Assembly (NCBI RefSeq): GCF_003627815.1
Contig: NZ_CP032698.1
Location: forward strand, 4,092,001-4,156,000
DNA from: Streptomyces hundungensis
Lineage (GTDB): Bacteria > Actinomycetota > Actinomycetes > Streptomycetales > Streptomycetaceae
DNA: 64,000 nt
Direction: 5' to 3'
The notes beneath the pieces are model-generated. The model was not told the DNA's origin. It did not search any database and was given only the letters and a program-made list of their open reading frames with translations. The translations under genes were made by a program, and so were the position numbers. Each line of letters opens with the position of its first letter. Position 1 is the first letter of the stretch. Of the stretch, positions 8,434 to 17,096 are shown in pieces.

Positions 8434-8827
8434 ACGGTGCGTCTCCTGGGGGTCGGCGGGCGTGCTGCTGACTGCGAACACTGTGACTCTCGCTGCCCCG
8501 ACTGAGAGCGACCATGAACCTTTTCTGAGAACTTTCTATGAACCGTCCCCGGTCCCCACCTGCTCCGTCGACCCCCGACACGACAAGCGGCCCAAGGGTG
8601 TAACAACGACAGTCATTGCCCGGAGTCACCCTGCGTGATACACAGAGTGACCATACGCGCTTTCGTCAACAGCCGGTTCACCGCAGGTCAGGGCGGTCGG
8701 ACCGGCACTGGTGTGCGAAAGCGGGTAAAGAGAGGCGCGAAGGCGTCCTCCTCCGGCGGTTTCATCAGCGAAGATAGAACCTGACCCATGCCGTGGGGCA
8801 GGGGCATCGAACTACCCGACAGGGGCG
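8434..8827. other. Divergent intergenic region of protease and secretion-like operon
   Basis: A 394-bp gene-free stretch, less GC-rich than its neighbours, that must hold promoters in both directions. It contains the BldD-like box listed separately. A GATAGAAC sequence about 50 bp before GTG 8828 could be a -10 element for the operon; I could not pair it with a convincing -35. Confidence 0.5.
8638..8650. promoter_or_regulatory. BldD-like operator
   Basis: The sequence ATACACAGAGTGA matches the BldD consensus as I remember it (TNACNC(A/T)GNGTNA) at 12 of 13 positions; only the first base differs. BldD is the c-di-GMP-dependent repressor of Streptomyces development. The site lies about 180 bp before the secretion-like operon and about 205 bp before the divergent protease. 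Binding is inferred from sequence only. Confidence 0.45.
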
Positions 8828-9145
8828 GTGAGTTACATGTACCTGGCAGCCGGAAAAGGCGACATCACCACCATCATCGGCGGAATCGCCCCCAACTGGG
8901 GGCCGTTCGGGACGCTCGGCAACGAGGCCCGCATCATGGTGGAGGTGGTGATGGCGGTCGCCATCCTCCTCTGCCTCGGCATCGCGGTATGGGGTGCGGC
9001 CAAACAGCGGATCGGAGCGACGGCGCTGCGCGACACCTTCAGCGCCGAACAGGGCAAGGGCCTGATCGTGGCCGGCCTGACCGGAGTCTTCATCATCGGC
9101 TCGCTCGGCACGCTCTTCACCATCGTGTACGGGATGGCTGTCTGA
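8828..9145 (+). CDS. Small two-helix membrane protein, first gene of secretion-like operon
   Basis: A 105-residue protein with two membrane helices (about 36-58 and 80-102) joined by a short basic/polar loop (AAKQRIGATALRDTFSAEQGKG). This size and topology resemble VirB2/TrbC-type pilins of type IV secretion, although no sequence signature proves it. It starts at GTG 8828 just after an AGGGGCG sequence; ATG 8837 is an alternative start. It heads a run of six same-strand genes with conjugation-like products. The length, position and hydrophobicity are seen; the pilin-like role is inference. Confidence 0.75.
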   Translation: MSYMYLAAGKGDITTIIGGIAPNWGPFGTLGNEARIMVEVVMAVAILLCLGIAVWGAAKQRIGATALRDTFSAEQGKGLIVAGLTGVFIIGSLGTLFTIVYGMAV

Positions 9146-9318
9146 CTTATCGTCAGTCGAACCTCGCCCCTCCTGTCCCCCTCACACCATCCGTCCGTCG
9201 CGCCCACCGGCAGAGGTTGCGTCCCCCTGATGTCGAGTCACCACACCGCGCCCGCGCGGCAACCAGCACGGCTACCGTCGTACTACGCGGAACCGCACAC
9301 GGTCGAGGGGGCGCAGGC

Positions 9319-10182
9319 ATGAGTTTCGACGACGAGCCGGGCCACGGCGGGGGCGACTCCGGCCACGCCGACGACCGCTTCAGCACGCTCGGCGGCACCC
9401 GCCAGACCCGCACCCGCATGCCCGAGAACCCCACCGACGGCTACGGCACCACCCGCCGGCCCCCGCGCACCTCCCGCTCCCTGGTCATGGTGGTCGGCGT
9501 CGTCGTCCTCCTGATCGCGGCGATCGCCTTCGCCAACCGCAGCGGCGACGACGCGGGCACGTCCGGCGACAACGCCGCGAAGCCCGGCACCGCCGAGTCA
9601 ACGGCGGCCACCGGCACGAAGCCGGTCCCGGGCAAGCACTCCGGAATCGCCTCGGGCTTCCCCCAGACCGAGCAGGGGGCGCAGTCGGCTGCGGCGAATT
9701 ACGCGGTGGCGTTGGGGTCGGACGGCATGTTCAAGTCCAGCACCCGCAGCGACATCGTGCGGGCCACCCACGACCCCTCCATCGTGGACGGGCTGCTCGG
9801 CAGGCTGGACCAGGCGTACACCCCGAGCTTCTTCAAGAACGTGGGCCTCAACGACGACGGCTCCACGCCCTCAGGGCTCACCTTCGTGTCGCGCACCGTG
9901 CCGGTGGGCACGAAGGCGACCCAGCAGGACGGCGCGACCGCGACGGTCGAGGTCTGGTGCACCGGTCTCGTCGGCCTGGCCGGTACGGGGTCGACCAAGC
10001 CCGTGACCCAGACCTGGTTCACCCTCACCGAGAAGCTCAAGTGGATCGACGGGGACTGGAAGATCGCGTCCTCGTCGCAGGCGGAGGGCCCCACCCCCGT
10101 CAGCGGCGACAACCGCGCCTCGACCGCCGACGAGATCGCCAAGGCCGTTCAGGGATACGGAGGCTTCACCTATGCCCGGTAG
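9319..10182 (+). CDS. TcpC/VirB8-like conjugation-type membrane protein
   Basis: A 287-residue bitopic protein: a charged cytoplasmic start, one membrane helix at about residues 54-73, an Ala/Thr/Gly linker, then an outer domain (about 115-287) with the pattern of an NTF2-like TcpC/VirB8 fold (GAQSAAANYAVAL near its start, ATVEVWCTGL and TWFTLTEKLKWIDGDWKI later). In Gram-positive conjugation such proteins assemble the channel outside the membrane. ATG 9319 is preceded by GGGGGCGCAGG. The gene overlaps the next one by 11 bp, indicating co-transcription. Confidence 0.75.
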   Translation: MSFDDEPGHGGGDSGHADDRFSTLGGTRQTRTRMPENPTDGYGTTRRPPRTSRSLVMVVGVVVLLIAAIAFANRSGDDAGTSGDNAAKPGTAESTAATGTKPVPGKHSGIASGFPQTEQGAQSAAANYAVALGSDGMFKSSTRSDIVRATHDPSIVDGLLGRLDQAYTPSFFKNVGLNDDGSTPSGLTFVSRTVPVGTKATQQDGATATVEVWCTGLVGLAGTGSTKPVTQTWFTLTEKLKWIDGDWKIASSSQAEGPTPVSGDNRASTADEIAKAVQGYGGFTYAR

Positions 10183-11536
10183 CCGGCGTGCGCTCTCGTA
10201 CTCCCTGCTCGCGGCCCTTCCGCCCTCGGTGGTGATGCTCGCCTCCGGCGCGTGGGCGGCGCCCAGCCCGACTCCGTCGCCGAGCGGCAGCCCGAGCCCC
10301 AGTCCGAGTGGCAGCAACAACCCCTGCGACCTCATCGTCGGCCTCGCCAAGGAGTACTGCGAGAACGGCAGCGCCAAGGGCGGCTCCAAAACCACCGCCC
10401 CCGACCCGGCCGGGACCGCCGACCCCCTCACCTCCCTCGCCAAGGGCTGCGCCGACGCCGCCGCCTGGATCGTCGGCAAGCTCTCCGACGCCGTGAAGTC
10501 CACGGCCACCGTGGACTTCACCAACGACAGCTTCCGCACCCAGTACGCCGTCGTCTTCGCCGCCGCCACCTTCCTCACCCTCGTCCTGTGGCTCCTGGCC
10601 GTCGCCAAGCGGGCCATCCGGGGGGTGCCGCTGTCGACGGCGATCTCGGAAGCCGTCGGCTTCCTGTGGCTGACCGTGCTCGCCTCCGCGTTCACCCCGC
10701 TGATCCTCTACACCGTCGTATCGGCGACGGACGCCGTGACCGAGGCGATCTCCAACGCGACCGGCAACCAGTCGGACGTGTTCTTCGGCTCGTTCTCGGC
10801 CGCGCTCAAGAAGGGCACCGACATCGGCGGCGGCCCGATCATGCTGATCGTCGTCGCCCTCGTCTCGATCCTCGCCTCGGGCATCCTCTTCCTCGAACTG
10901 GTCGTCCGCGCCGCCCTGTTGTACGTCGGCGCGCTGCTCGGCACCGTGGTGTACGCGGGCCTGGTCGACAAGAACATGTGGGGTCACGTCCGCCGCTGGG
11001 CCGGCATCATGATCGCCGTGATCATGGTGAAACCCGTCATCGTGATCGTGCTCGGGCTCGCCGGAGCGCTCTCCTCCGGCAAGGGCCCCGACTCGTTCTC
11101 GGCCGTCGTCTCCGGCCTCGCGATCATCCTGCTCGCGATCTTCGCCTCGGCGATGATCTACCGCTTCGTGCCCGGCTTCGGCGACGAGATCGCCTCCGCC
11201 CGCACCAACCGCAAGCAGGCCACCGACGGCTCCCAGGCCGCGGCCCTCATCTCCTCGCCCGCCGCCCTGGTCTCCCAGGGCATCAAGACCCACAGCGGCC
11301 GGGGCAACCAGGGGGGCGGCGGCGCCGCCCAGGCCCGCCCCGCCAACCCCCTCTCCGGTGGCGTGGCCGCCCACAGCAGCCGCGGCTCCGGCGGCGGGGC
11401 CGGCGGCGGAACCGTCCCCTCCGCCGCACCCCCGCCCCGCAGCGGCTCCGGACCCACGTCCGGCACCCCGCACACCCACCGCCGCAACTCCGGCGGCACC
11501 ACAGGTAACAAGAACACGGGAGGTGGAGGGCGTTGA
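10172..11536 (+). CDS. Polytopic channel protein, SCO6881/VirB6-like
   Basis: A 454-residue membrane protein with a signal-like start (SLLAALPPSVVMLASGAWA), a Pro/Ser linker, an outer Cys-containing segment and about six membrane helices between residues 120 and 340. The C-terminal 110 residues are Gly/Ser/Pro-rich and probably cytoplasmic. The arrangement corresponds to the SCO6881 family, as I recall it, and is analogous to VirB6/TrbL inner-membrane channel proteins. It overlaps the genes on both sides: 11 bp upstream, and TTGA downstream. The channel role is inferred from topology and neighbours. Confidence 0.75.
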   Translation: MPGSRRALSYSLLAALPPSVVMLASGAWAAPSPTPSPSGSPSPSPSGSNNPCDLIVGLAKEYCENGSAKGGSKTTAPDPAGTADPLTSLAKGCADAAAWIVGKLSDAVKSTATVDFTNDSFRTQYAVVFAAATFLTLVLWLLAVAKRAIRGVPLSTAISEAVGFLWLTVLASAFTPLILYTVVSATDAVTEAISNATGNQSDVFFGSFSAALKKGTDIGGGPIMLIVVALVSILASGILFLELVVRAALLYVGALLGTVVYAGLVDKNMWGHVRRWAGIMIAVIMVKPVIVIVLGLAGALSSGKGPDSFSAVVSGLAIILLAIFASAMIYRFVPGFGDEIASARTNRKQATDGSQAAALISSPAALVSQGIKTHSGRGNQGGGGAAQARPANPLSGGVAAHSSRGSGGGAGGGTVPSAAPPPRSGSGPTSGTPHTHRRNSGGTTGNKNTGGGGR

Positions 11537-13080
11537 CGACCCAGTCCCAACCGGTCGCGCCCCGCCGTACGTATCTGATCGGCCGTGCCCGGCCGTCGGC
11601 CGTCGTCGGCAAGAACCGCGAGACCGGCGAGATCGTCCTGATCATCGGCGGCGCGTTCCTCGGCATGATGTGCGGACTCCTCGTCCCCGTCCTGTCCCTG
11701 CGGATCGTGCTCCTGATGGGCTTCCCGTTCCTGGCGCTCGCCGCGGTCTACCTCCCGTACAAGCACCGCACGTTCTACAAGTGGTTCGAGATCAACCGCA
11801 GTTACAAGCGCTCGCTGCGCCGCGGCACCGCCTACCGTTCGGGCGTCGCCGAGGCCGGCGTACGGCTCGACGGGCGCGAGATCGAGGTCGGGCCGCCGCC
11901 CGGCATCGGCCACGTCAACTGGCTCGCGGCCCCCTTCGGCCCCGACGAGATCGCGGTCCTGCTGCACGCGGACCGCCGTACCGTCACCGCCGCGATCGAG
12001 ATCGAGGGTCCGGGCGTCGGCCTGCGCGACAGCGAGGACCAGGAGGCCCTCGTCGACCGGTTCGGCACCCTGCTCAAGCACGTCGCCAACGGCGACGGCT
12101 TCGTGACGCGGCTCCAGATGCTGGCCCGCACCCTGCCCGCCGACCCCGACGCCCACGCCAAGGACGTCTCCCAGCGCGGCGACACCAAGGCCCCCGAGTG
12201 GCTCCAGGAGTCCTACGAGCAGCTCCAGTCGATGGTGTCCACCTCCAGCGAGCAGCACCGCGCCTACCTCGTCGCCTGCATGCAGTACAGCCGCGAACTC
12301 GCCGCCGAGGCCAACGCGATGGCCCGCGCGGCCAACCCCCACGGCCGCAAGCTCGACCGGGACGCGGGCCTCGCCGTCGTCATGGCCCGCGAACTGACCG
12401 ACATCTGCGCCCGGTTGGCCGAGGCCGACATCCGGGTGCGCCAGCCGCTCGGCCAGAGCCGGCTCGCCTCGCTCGTGCACTCCATGTACGACCCGGACCA
12501 CCCCATCGACCACATTCAGGCCATGACCAAGCGCAACGCCTGGCCGGCCGAGCTCGACGCCGTCGAGCCGACCTACCTCCAGGCCAAGACCCGGGAGTCC
12601 TCGACGCGGGCGCCCTGGTGCCACGCCACCGCCTGGGTGAAGGAGTGGCCGATGACGCCGGTCGGCGTCAACTTCCTCGCCCCGCTGCTCGTCCACACCC
12701 CGGATGTGATCCGTACGGTCGCCGTCTGCATGGACCTCGAACCGACCGAGGTCGCCATTGAGCGCATGCTCACGGAGAAGACCAACGACGAGGCCGAGGC
12801 GTCCCGCGCGGCCAAGATGAACCGCACCGTCGACCCCCGTGACATCGCCGCCCACGGCCGTCTCGACCAGCGCGGCGAGGACCTCGCGAGCGGCGCGGCC
12901 GGCGTCAACCTGGTCGGCTACATCACGGTGTCCTCGCGTTCGCCGGAGGCGCTGGCCCGCGACAAGCGGACCATCAGGGCCTCCGCGGGCAAGTCGTATC
13001 TGAAGCTGGAGTGGTGCGACCGCGAGCACCACCGGGCCTTCGTCAACACCTTGCCGTTCGCGACCGGCATCCGCCGCTAG
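11533..13080 (+). CDS. SCO6880/PrgI-family membrane-associated protein (VirB3-like)
   Basis: A 515-residue protein. The N-terminus (RRTYLIGRARPSAVVGKN) is followed by two adjacent membrane helices (about 35-75), as in PrgI/TcpE/VirB3 proteins. About 430 soluble residues follow (IEIEGPGVGLRDSEDQEALVDRFG..., APWCHATAWVKEWPM), resembling the N-terminal domain that is usually part of VirB4. The start is an unusual TTG at 11533 overlapping the previous stop as TTGA; a strong GGAGGTGGAGG sits just upstream, so the TTG is credible. Together with the next gene it probably reconstitutes a full VirB3-VirB4 module. Confidence 0.8.
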   Translation: MTTQSQPVAPRRTYLIGRARPSAVVGKNRETGEIVLIIGGAFLGMMCGLLVPVLSLRIVLLMGFPFLALAAVYLPYKHRTFYKWFEINRSYKRSLRRGTAYRSGVAEAGVRLDGREIEVGPPPGIGHVNWLAAPFGPDEIAVLLHADRRTVTAAIEIEGPGVGLRDSEDQEALVDRFGTLLKHVANGDGFVTRLQMLARTLPADPDAHAKDVSQRGDTKAPEWLQESYEQLQSMVSTSSEQHRAYLVACMQYSRELAAEANAMARAANPHGRKLDRDAGLAVVMARELTDICARLAEADIRVRQPLGQSRLASLVHSMYDPDHPIDHIQAMTKRNAWPAELDAVEPTYLQAKTRESSTRAPWCHATAWVKEWPMTPVGVNFLAPLLVHTPDVIRTVAVCMDLEPTEVAIERMLTEKTNDEAEASRAAKMNRTVDPRDIAAHGRLDQRGEDLASGAAGVNLVGYITVSSRSPEALARDKRTIRASAGKSYLKLEWCDREHHRAFVNTLPFATGIRR

Positions 13081-13099
13081 TTGAGAGGCTGTCCCCGCC

Positions 13100-14524
13100 A
13101 TGCGAGATCCGCTGTCTCTCATCACCGACGCCTTCACCGCCCTGCTCTTCGGCAAGGTGGAGACCACCCGGCTGCCCGTCCGCACCTCCACGGGCCAGGC
13201 CCAGGCCGTCTATCTGCCGACCGCCGCCCCCGGCCTCGGCGACTCCGGCGTGATCATCGGTCGCGAGGTGTACAGCGGCAAGGGGTACATCTACGACCCG
13301 TTCCAGCTGTACGGGCAGCAGCTCCCGGCGCCGCACTGGCTGGTGCTCGGCGAGTCCGGCAACGGCAAGTCGGCGCTGGAGAAGACGTACGTGCTGCGGC
13401 AGTTGAGGTTCCGCGACCGGCAGGTCGTGGTGCTCGACGCCCAGGGTGAGGACGGCGTCGGCGAGTGGAACCTCATCGCGCGCGAGCTGGGGATAACCCC
13501 CATCCGGCTCGACCCGATGACCGCGATGGACGGCGGCATCCGGCTCAACCCCCTGGACCCGGCGATCACCACGACCGGCCAGCTCGCCCTGCTTCGAACG
13601 ATCATCGAAGTTGCGATGGGTCACGGTCTGGACGAACGATCGGGTTTCGCTCTCAAGGTGGCGCACGCGTATGTCAACGCCACGATCACCGACCGCCAGC
13701 CGGTCCTGACCGACATCGTCGAGCAACTGCGCCACCCCGAGGCCGAGTCGGCCGAGGCGATGAACGTCGACATAGAAGACGTACGCGCCTGGGGCCTGGA
13801 CGTCGCCCTCGTCCTCGACCGTCTGGTCGACGGCGACCTCCGCGGCATGTTCGACGGCCCGACGACGATCGGCATCGACCTGGACGCGCCCCTGATCGTC
13901 TTCGACCTCTCGCACATCGATCGAAATTCGATCGCGATGCCGATCCTGATGGCGATCGTGGGCGTCTGGCTGGAGCACACCTGGATCCGCCCCGACCGGA
14001 AGAAGCGCATCTTCCTGGTCGAGGAGGCCTGGCACATCATCAACAGCCCCTTCGTGGCCCAGCTCTTCCAGCGCCTCCTGAAGTTCGGCCGCCGCCTCGG
14101 CCTGTCCTTCGTGGCGGTGGTCCACCACCTCAGCGACGTCGTGGACGGCGCGGCGGCGCGGGAGGCCGCCGCGATCCTGAAGATGGCCTCCACCAGGACG
14201 ATCTACGCCCAGAAGGCCGACGAGGCGCGCGCCACCGGCCGCGTCCTCGGGCTGCCCCGCTGGGCGGTGGAGATCATCCCGACTCTGACCCCCGGCATCG
14301 CGGTGTGGGACGTGAACGGCAACGTCCAGGTGGTGAAGCACCTGATCACCGAGCGGGAACGCCCCCTGGTCTTCACCGACCGCGCCATGACGGAATCCGC
14401 GGCCACCGACGACATCCTGGCCTCGGAGCTGGACTCCCAACTCGAATCCGAGACGGAACGGCGAGCGGCACTGATGGAACGGCAACGGCTGGCATCCGAC
14501 TCCCCCGAGTCCACGGTGGCCTGA
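13100..14524 (+). CDS. VirB4-like conjugation ATPase
   Basis: A 474-residue cytoplasmic P-loop ATPase. Walker A is GESGNGKS (84-91) and Walker B is RIFLVEEA (303-310), followed by KFGRRLGLSFVAVVHHLSDV with the motif that senses nucleotide. The spacing and the DAQGEDG and DLSHIDRN segments match the VirB4/TraC-type motor that energises type IV assembly. The N-terminal VirB4 region appears to have moved into the preceding gene. It is 19 bp after that gene and directly abuts the next one. It could also be called a TraB/FtsK-like ATPase, but the motif order fits VirB4 better. Confidence 0.82.
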   Translation: MRDPLSLITDAFTALLFGKVETTRLPVRTSTGQAQAVYLPTAAPGLGDSGVIIGREVYSGKGYIYDPFQLYGQQLPAPHWLVLGESGNGKSALEKTYVLRQLRFRDRQVVVLDAQGEDGVGEWNLIARELGITPIRLDPMTAMDGGIRLNPLDPAITTTGQLALLRTIIEVAMGHGLDERSGFALKVAHAYVNATITDRQPVLTDIVEQLRHPEAESAEAMNVDIEDVRAWGLDVALVLDRLVDGDLRGMFDGPTTIGIDLDAPLIVFDLSHIDRNSIAMPILMAIVGVWLEHTWIRPDRKKRIFLVEEAWHIINSPFVAQLFQRLLKFGRRLGLSFVAVVHHLSDVVDGAAAREAAAILKMASTRTIYAQKADEARATGRVLGLPRWAVEIIPTLTPGIAVWDVNGNVQVVKHLITERERPLVFTDRAMTESAATDDILASELDSQLESETERRAALMERQRLASDSPESTVA

Positions 14525-16273
14525 ATGAGCGCGGCGGGCACCCCGAGAGGCGACCAGCGAGGCATCCCGGACTCCCTCCTGGTCGGACTGCTGGCCTTTC
14601 TGCTCGGCCTGACGGTCCTGGTGTGGACGGCCACCGGCCTCGGCGGCCTCTTCACCCAGGGGGCCTGGCCCCCAGGCGTATCGTTCACGCACAGCCCGAT
14701 GGCCCTGCGCGCCCTGGTCACCGCTCCCCACGACCTGCCCGCGGCCTGGCCCGACACCCCGCCCTCGGCCCTCTCGGGCTACGGACTGTTCTGGGGCCTG
14801 TTGATCGGCGAACTGCTCATCGTGATCGTTCTGACGATTTTCGCTCTGGGAACGTTCACACGGTGGCGCGCGGTACGAGCGAGAGCGAAGCTCACCTCCG
14901 ACCCCGCCACCGACCCCGCCACCGCCACCGGCCCAGGTCCCGCCACCGCGCCCATCCCCGGCCCCGGCCCGGGCCCCGCCACCGCAGTCCCGCTCCCGTA
15001 CGCCGCCGCCCACCAGGCTCCGCCAACCCCGGCCGCCGAGCCCCCGCTCCCGTACCCCGCGCAGCCCATCGGCCCCGCGCAGCCCATGGACGCCGCCCAG
15101 CCGCTGAACACCGGGCGGCCGCTGGACACCGGGCGGCCGCTGGACACTGCACAGCCCCTGGACAGCATGCGGCCCCTGGACACCGGGCGGCCCACCGACG
15201 CCGCCCACCCCGGCGCCGCCCACCCCGTCACCCCCGCCCCCGCCCTCAGCTCCATGACCCCCGGCCCGGCTCAACTGCCCTCCCCCACCGCCGAGTTCAC
15301 CGCGCTGCCGACGGAGCCCATCCCGCTCCCCCGCGCCGAACAGCCCACCCCGCGGCTGCTCTTCGGCGCCCCCGAATCCCGAAGGCCCGCCGCCCTCCAG
15401 GCGATCCGGGACGCCGAGGGGCCGGCCCTGGTGGTCACCTCGGACGCCACCTTGTGGGCCGAGACCAAGGACGCCCGGGCCAAGCTCGGCCCCGTCCACG
15501 TCTACGACCCCACCCACCGCTGTGACACCCCCGCCCGCCTCCACTGGTCCCCCGCCGCCGGCTGCGAGGACCAGGACACCGCCGCCGCGCGGGCCGCCGC
15601 CCTGCTCGCCCCCGTACGCCCCCAGGCCCGGATGGACGCGGCGATGGCCGACACCGCGGAGACCCTCCTGCGGTGCTGGCTGCACGCGGCTGCCCTGGAG
15701 AGCCGGGACGGCAAGGCGATCAAGCAACTGCACCGCTGGGCCCAGGGGACGGCCGCCCATGAGGCCGTCCGCATCCTGCGCACCCACCCCAAGGCGCAGA
15801 GCGGCAGCGCGGGGCTCCTGGAGTCCGCCCTCACCGCGTATCCCGAACGCCGGGAAATCGCCCAGCAGTTGACGGCTCGCGCCCTCGACTGCCTCTCCTC
15901 GATCCACATCCGCGAGGCGTGCACACCGAACCGAGCGGATTCGCTCGCTCTGGAATCATTTGTGAACGAGGGGGGCACTCTTTATGTGGTGGGCGAAGCG
16001 ATCGAGGATCCCCGGTCCCATCCCGCCGCGATGCCCCTGCTCACGGCACTCGCCTCAGACGTGGTCGAGCGCGGCCGCCGCATGGCCGAACGGTCATCTG
16101 ACGGTCGCCTCGACCCACCAATGACGCTCGTCCTGGACGACGTCGCGGCGGTGGCCCCGCTGCCCCAGCTGCCGGAGCTCCTGTCCACCGGCCGCCCCCG
16201 CGGCCTGCACCCTCTGGCCCTGCTCCGCTCCCCCGAACAGGCCCGAGCCCGCTGGACCGAAGCCCTGACGTGA
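14525..16273 (+). CDS. Degenerate VirD4/TcpA-like coupling-type protein
   Basis: A 582-residue protein with two membrane helices (about 18-40 and 87-112), a long Pro/Ala linker with short repeats (RPLDTGRPLDT, about 130-270), and a RecA-like remnant. The Walker A position reads LLFGAPESRRPAA, with no GK(T/S), while Walker B (TLVLDDVAAV, 534-543) and PELLSTGRPRG are kept. It ends soon after the QARARW segment, where VirD4 ATPases normally continue. It probably cannot hydrolyse ATP alone and may be a structural partner of the preceding ATPase, whose stop codon it abuts. It is not a normal coupling ATPase. Confidence 0.7.
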   Translation: MSAAGTPRGDQRGIPDSLLVGLLAFLLGLTVLVWTATGLGGLFTQGAWPPGVSFTHSPMALRALVTAPHDLPAAWPDTPPSALSGYGLFWGLLIGELLIVIVLTIFALGTFTRWRAVRARAKLTSDPATDPATATGPGPATAPIPGPGPGPATAVPLPYAAAHQAPPTPAAEPPLPYPAQPIGPAQPMDAAQPLNTGRPLDTGRPLDTAQPLDSMRPLDTGRPTDAAHPGAAHPVTPAPALSSMTPGPAQLPSPTAEFTALPTEPIPLPRAEQPTPRLLFGAPESRRPAALQAIRDAEGPALVVTSDATLWAETKDARAKLGPVHVYDPTHRCDTPARLHWSPAAGCEDQDTAAARAAALLAPVRPQARMDAAMADTAETLLRCWLHAAALESRDGKAIKQLHRWAQGTAAHEAVRILRTHPKAQSGSAGLLESALTAYPERREIAQQLTARALDCLSSIHIREACTPNRADSLALESFVNEGGTLYVVGEAIEDPRSHPAAMPLLTALASDVVERGRRMAERSSDGRLDPPMTLVLDDVAAVAPLPQLPELLSTGRPRGLHPLALLRSPEQARARWTEALT

Positions 16274-16330
16274 CCCGTTGGGCCTGCCCTGCCGCAGGGG
16301 CGGCGCTCACCGGGCCGGGCCCGCACCCGT

Positions 16331-17047
16331 ATGGCCGGCCACCCCCGGCAGACGCATCCCCCGGCCGCCGCGCTCACACGTCCCGGCTCCGTACGCGTCC
16401 TGCTCGCCGACGACCAGCCGCTGGTACGGTCCGGCCTGCGCGTGATCATGGCCGACCACCCCGACCTCGAAGTCGTCGGCGAGGCTTCCACCGGAGCCGA
16501 GGCGGTCCGCCTGGCCACGGAGATCGCCCCCGACGTCGTGGTGATGGACATCCGGATGCCCGTCATGGACGGCATCGAAGCCACGCGCCTCATCACCGCA
16601 GGACCGACCGCGACGCGGGTGCTCGTCCTGACCACCTTCGACGAGGACGACTACGTCTACGGTGCGCTGCGCGCAGGTGCGAGCGGCTTCGTGGTGAAGG
16701 ACATGGCACTCGACGACATCCTCGCGGCGGTCCGGGTGGTCGCGGCAGGCGACGCGCTGATCGCACCCGGTGTCACGCGCCGTCTGATCGCCGAGTTCGC
16801 CGGGCGCCCCGAAGCGCCCCCGGCGCGCCCGCAGCGGCCGGTGGAAGGCATCACCGAGCGGGAACGCGAGGTCTTGGCCCTGATCGGACGCGGCCGCTCC
16901 AACACCGAGATCGCGCAGGACCTCTTCATCTCCGTGGCCACCGCGAAGTCCCATGTGTCCCGCCTGCTCACCAAACTGGACGCCCGCGACCGCGTTCAAC
17001 TCGTGATCACCGCCTACGAGATGGGTCTCGTCACCCTGCCCAGCTGA
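16331..17047 (+). CDS. NarL/FixJ-family response regulator, orphan
   Basis: A 238-residue two-component regulator. The receiver domain has the acidic pair in LLADDQ, the phosphorylated Asp in VVMDIRMP, the Thr in VLTTFDEDD and the Lys in FVVKDMA. The output domain is a LuxR-type HTH (ITEREREVLALIGRGRSNTEIAQDLFISVATAKSHVSRLL split by a normal turn). It should bind DNA once phosphorylated. No histidine kinase gene lies on either side, which is unusual for this family; the gene begins 58 bp after the degenerate coupling protein. The first 20 residues are probably flexible, and a later start is possible. Confidence 0.9.
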   Translation: MAGHPRQTHPPAAALTRPGSVRVLLADDQPLVRSGLRVIMADHPDLEVVGEASTGAEAVRLATEIAPDVVVMDIRMPVMDGIEATRLITAGPTATRVLVLTTFDEDDYVYGALRAGASGFVVKDMALDDILAAVRVVAAGDALIAPGVTRRLIAEFAGRPEAPPARPQRPVEGITEREREVLALIGRGRSNTEIAQDLFISVATAKSHVSRLLTKLDARDRVQLVITAYEMGLVTLPS

Positions 17048-17096
17048 GTACGCCCCCGGGCGGCCACAGACAGGAAGCATCAGCCGATGACCGGTG

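Noticed and set aside
13043..15907. 954-codon antisense frame across the VirB4-like and VirD4-like genes
   Set aside because: Shadow of genes with clear motifs and overlaps on the + strand.
4581..16273. Integrative conjugative element
   Set aside because: No integrase, relaxase, replication gene, oriT or flanking att repeat was found; the genes share base and codon use with the neighbours.
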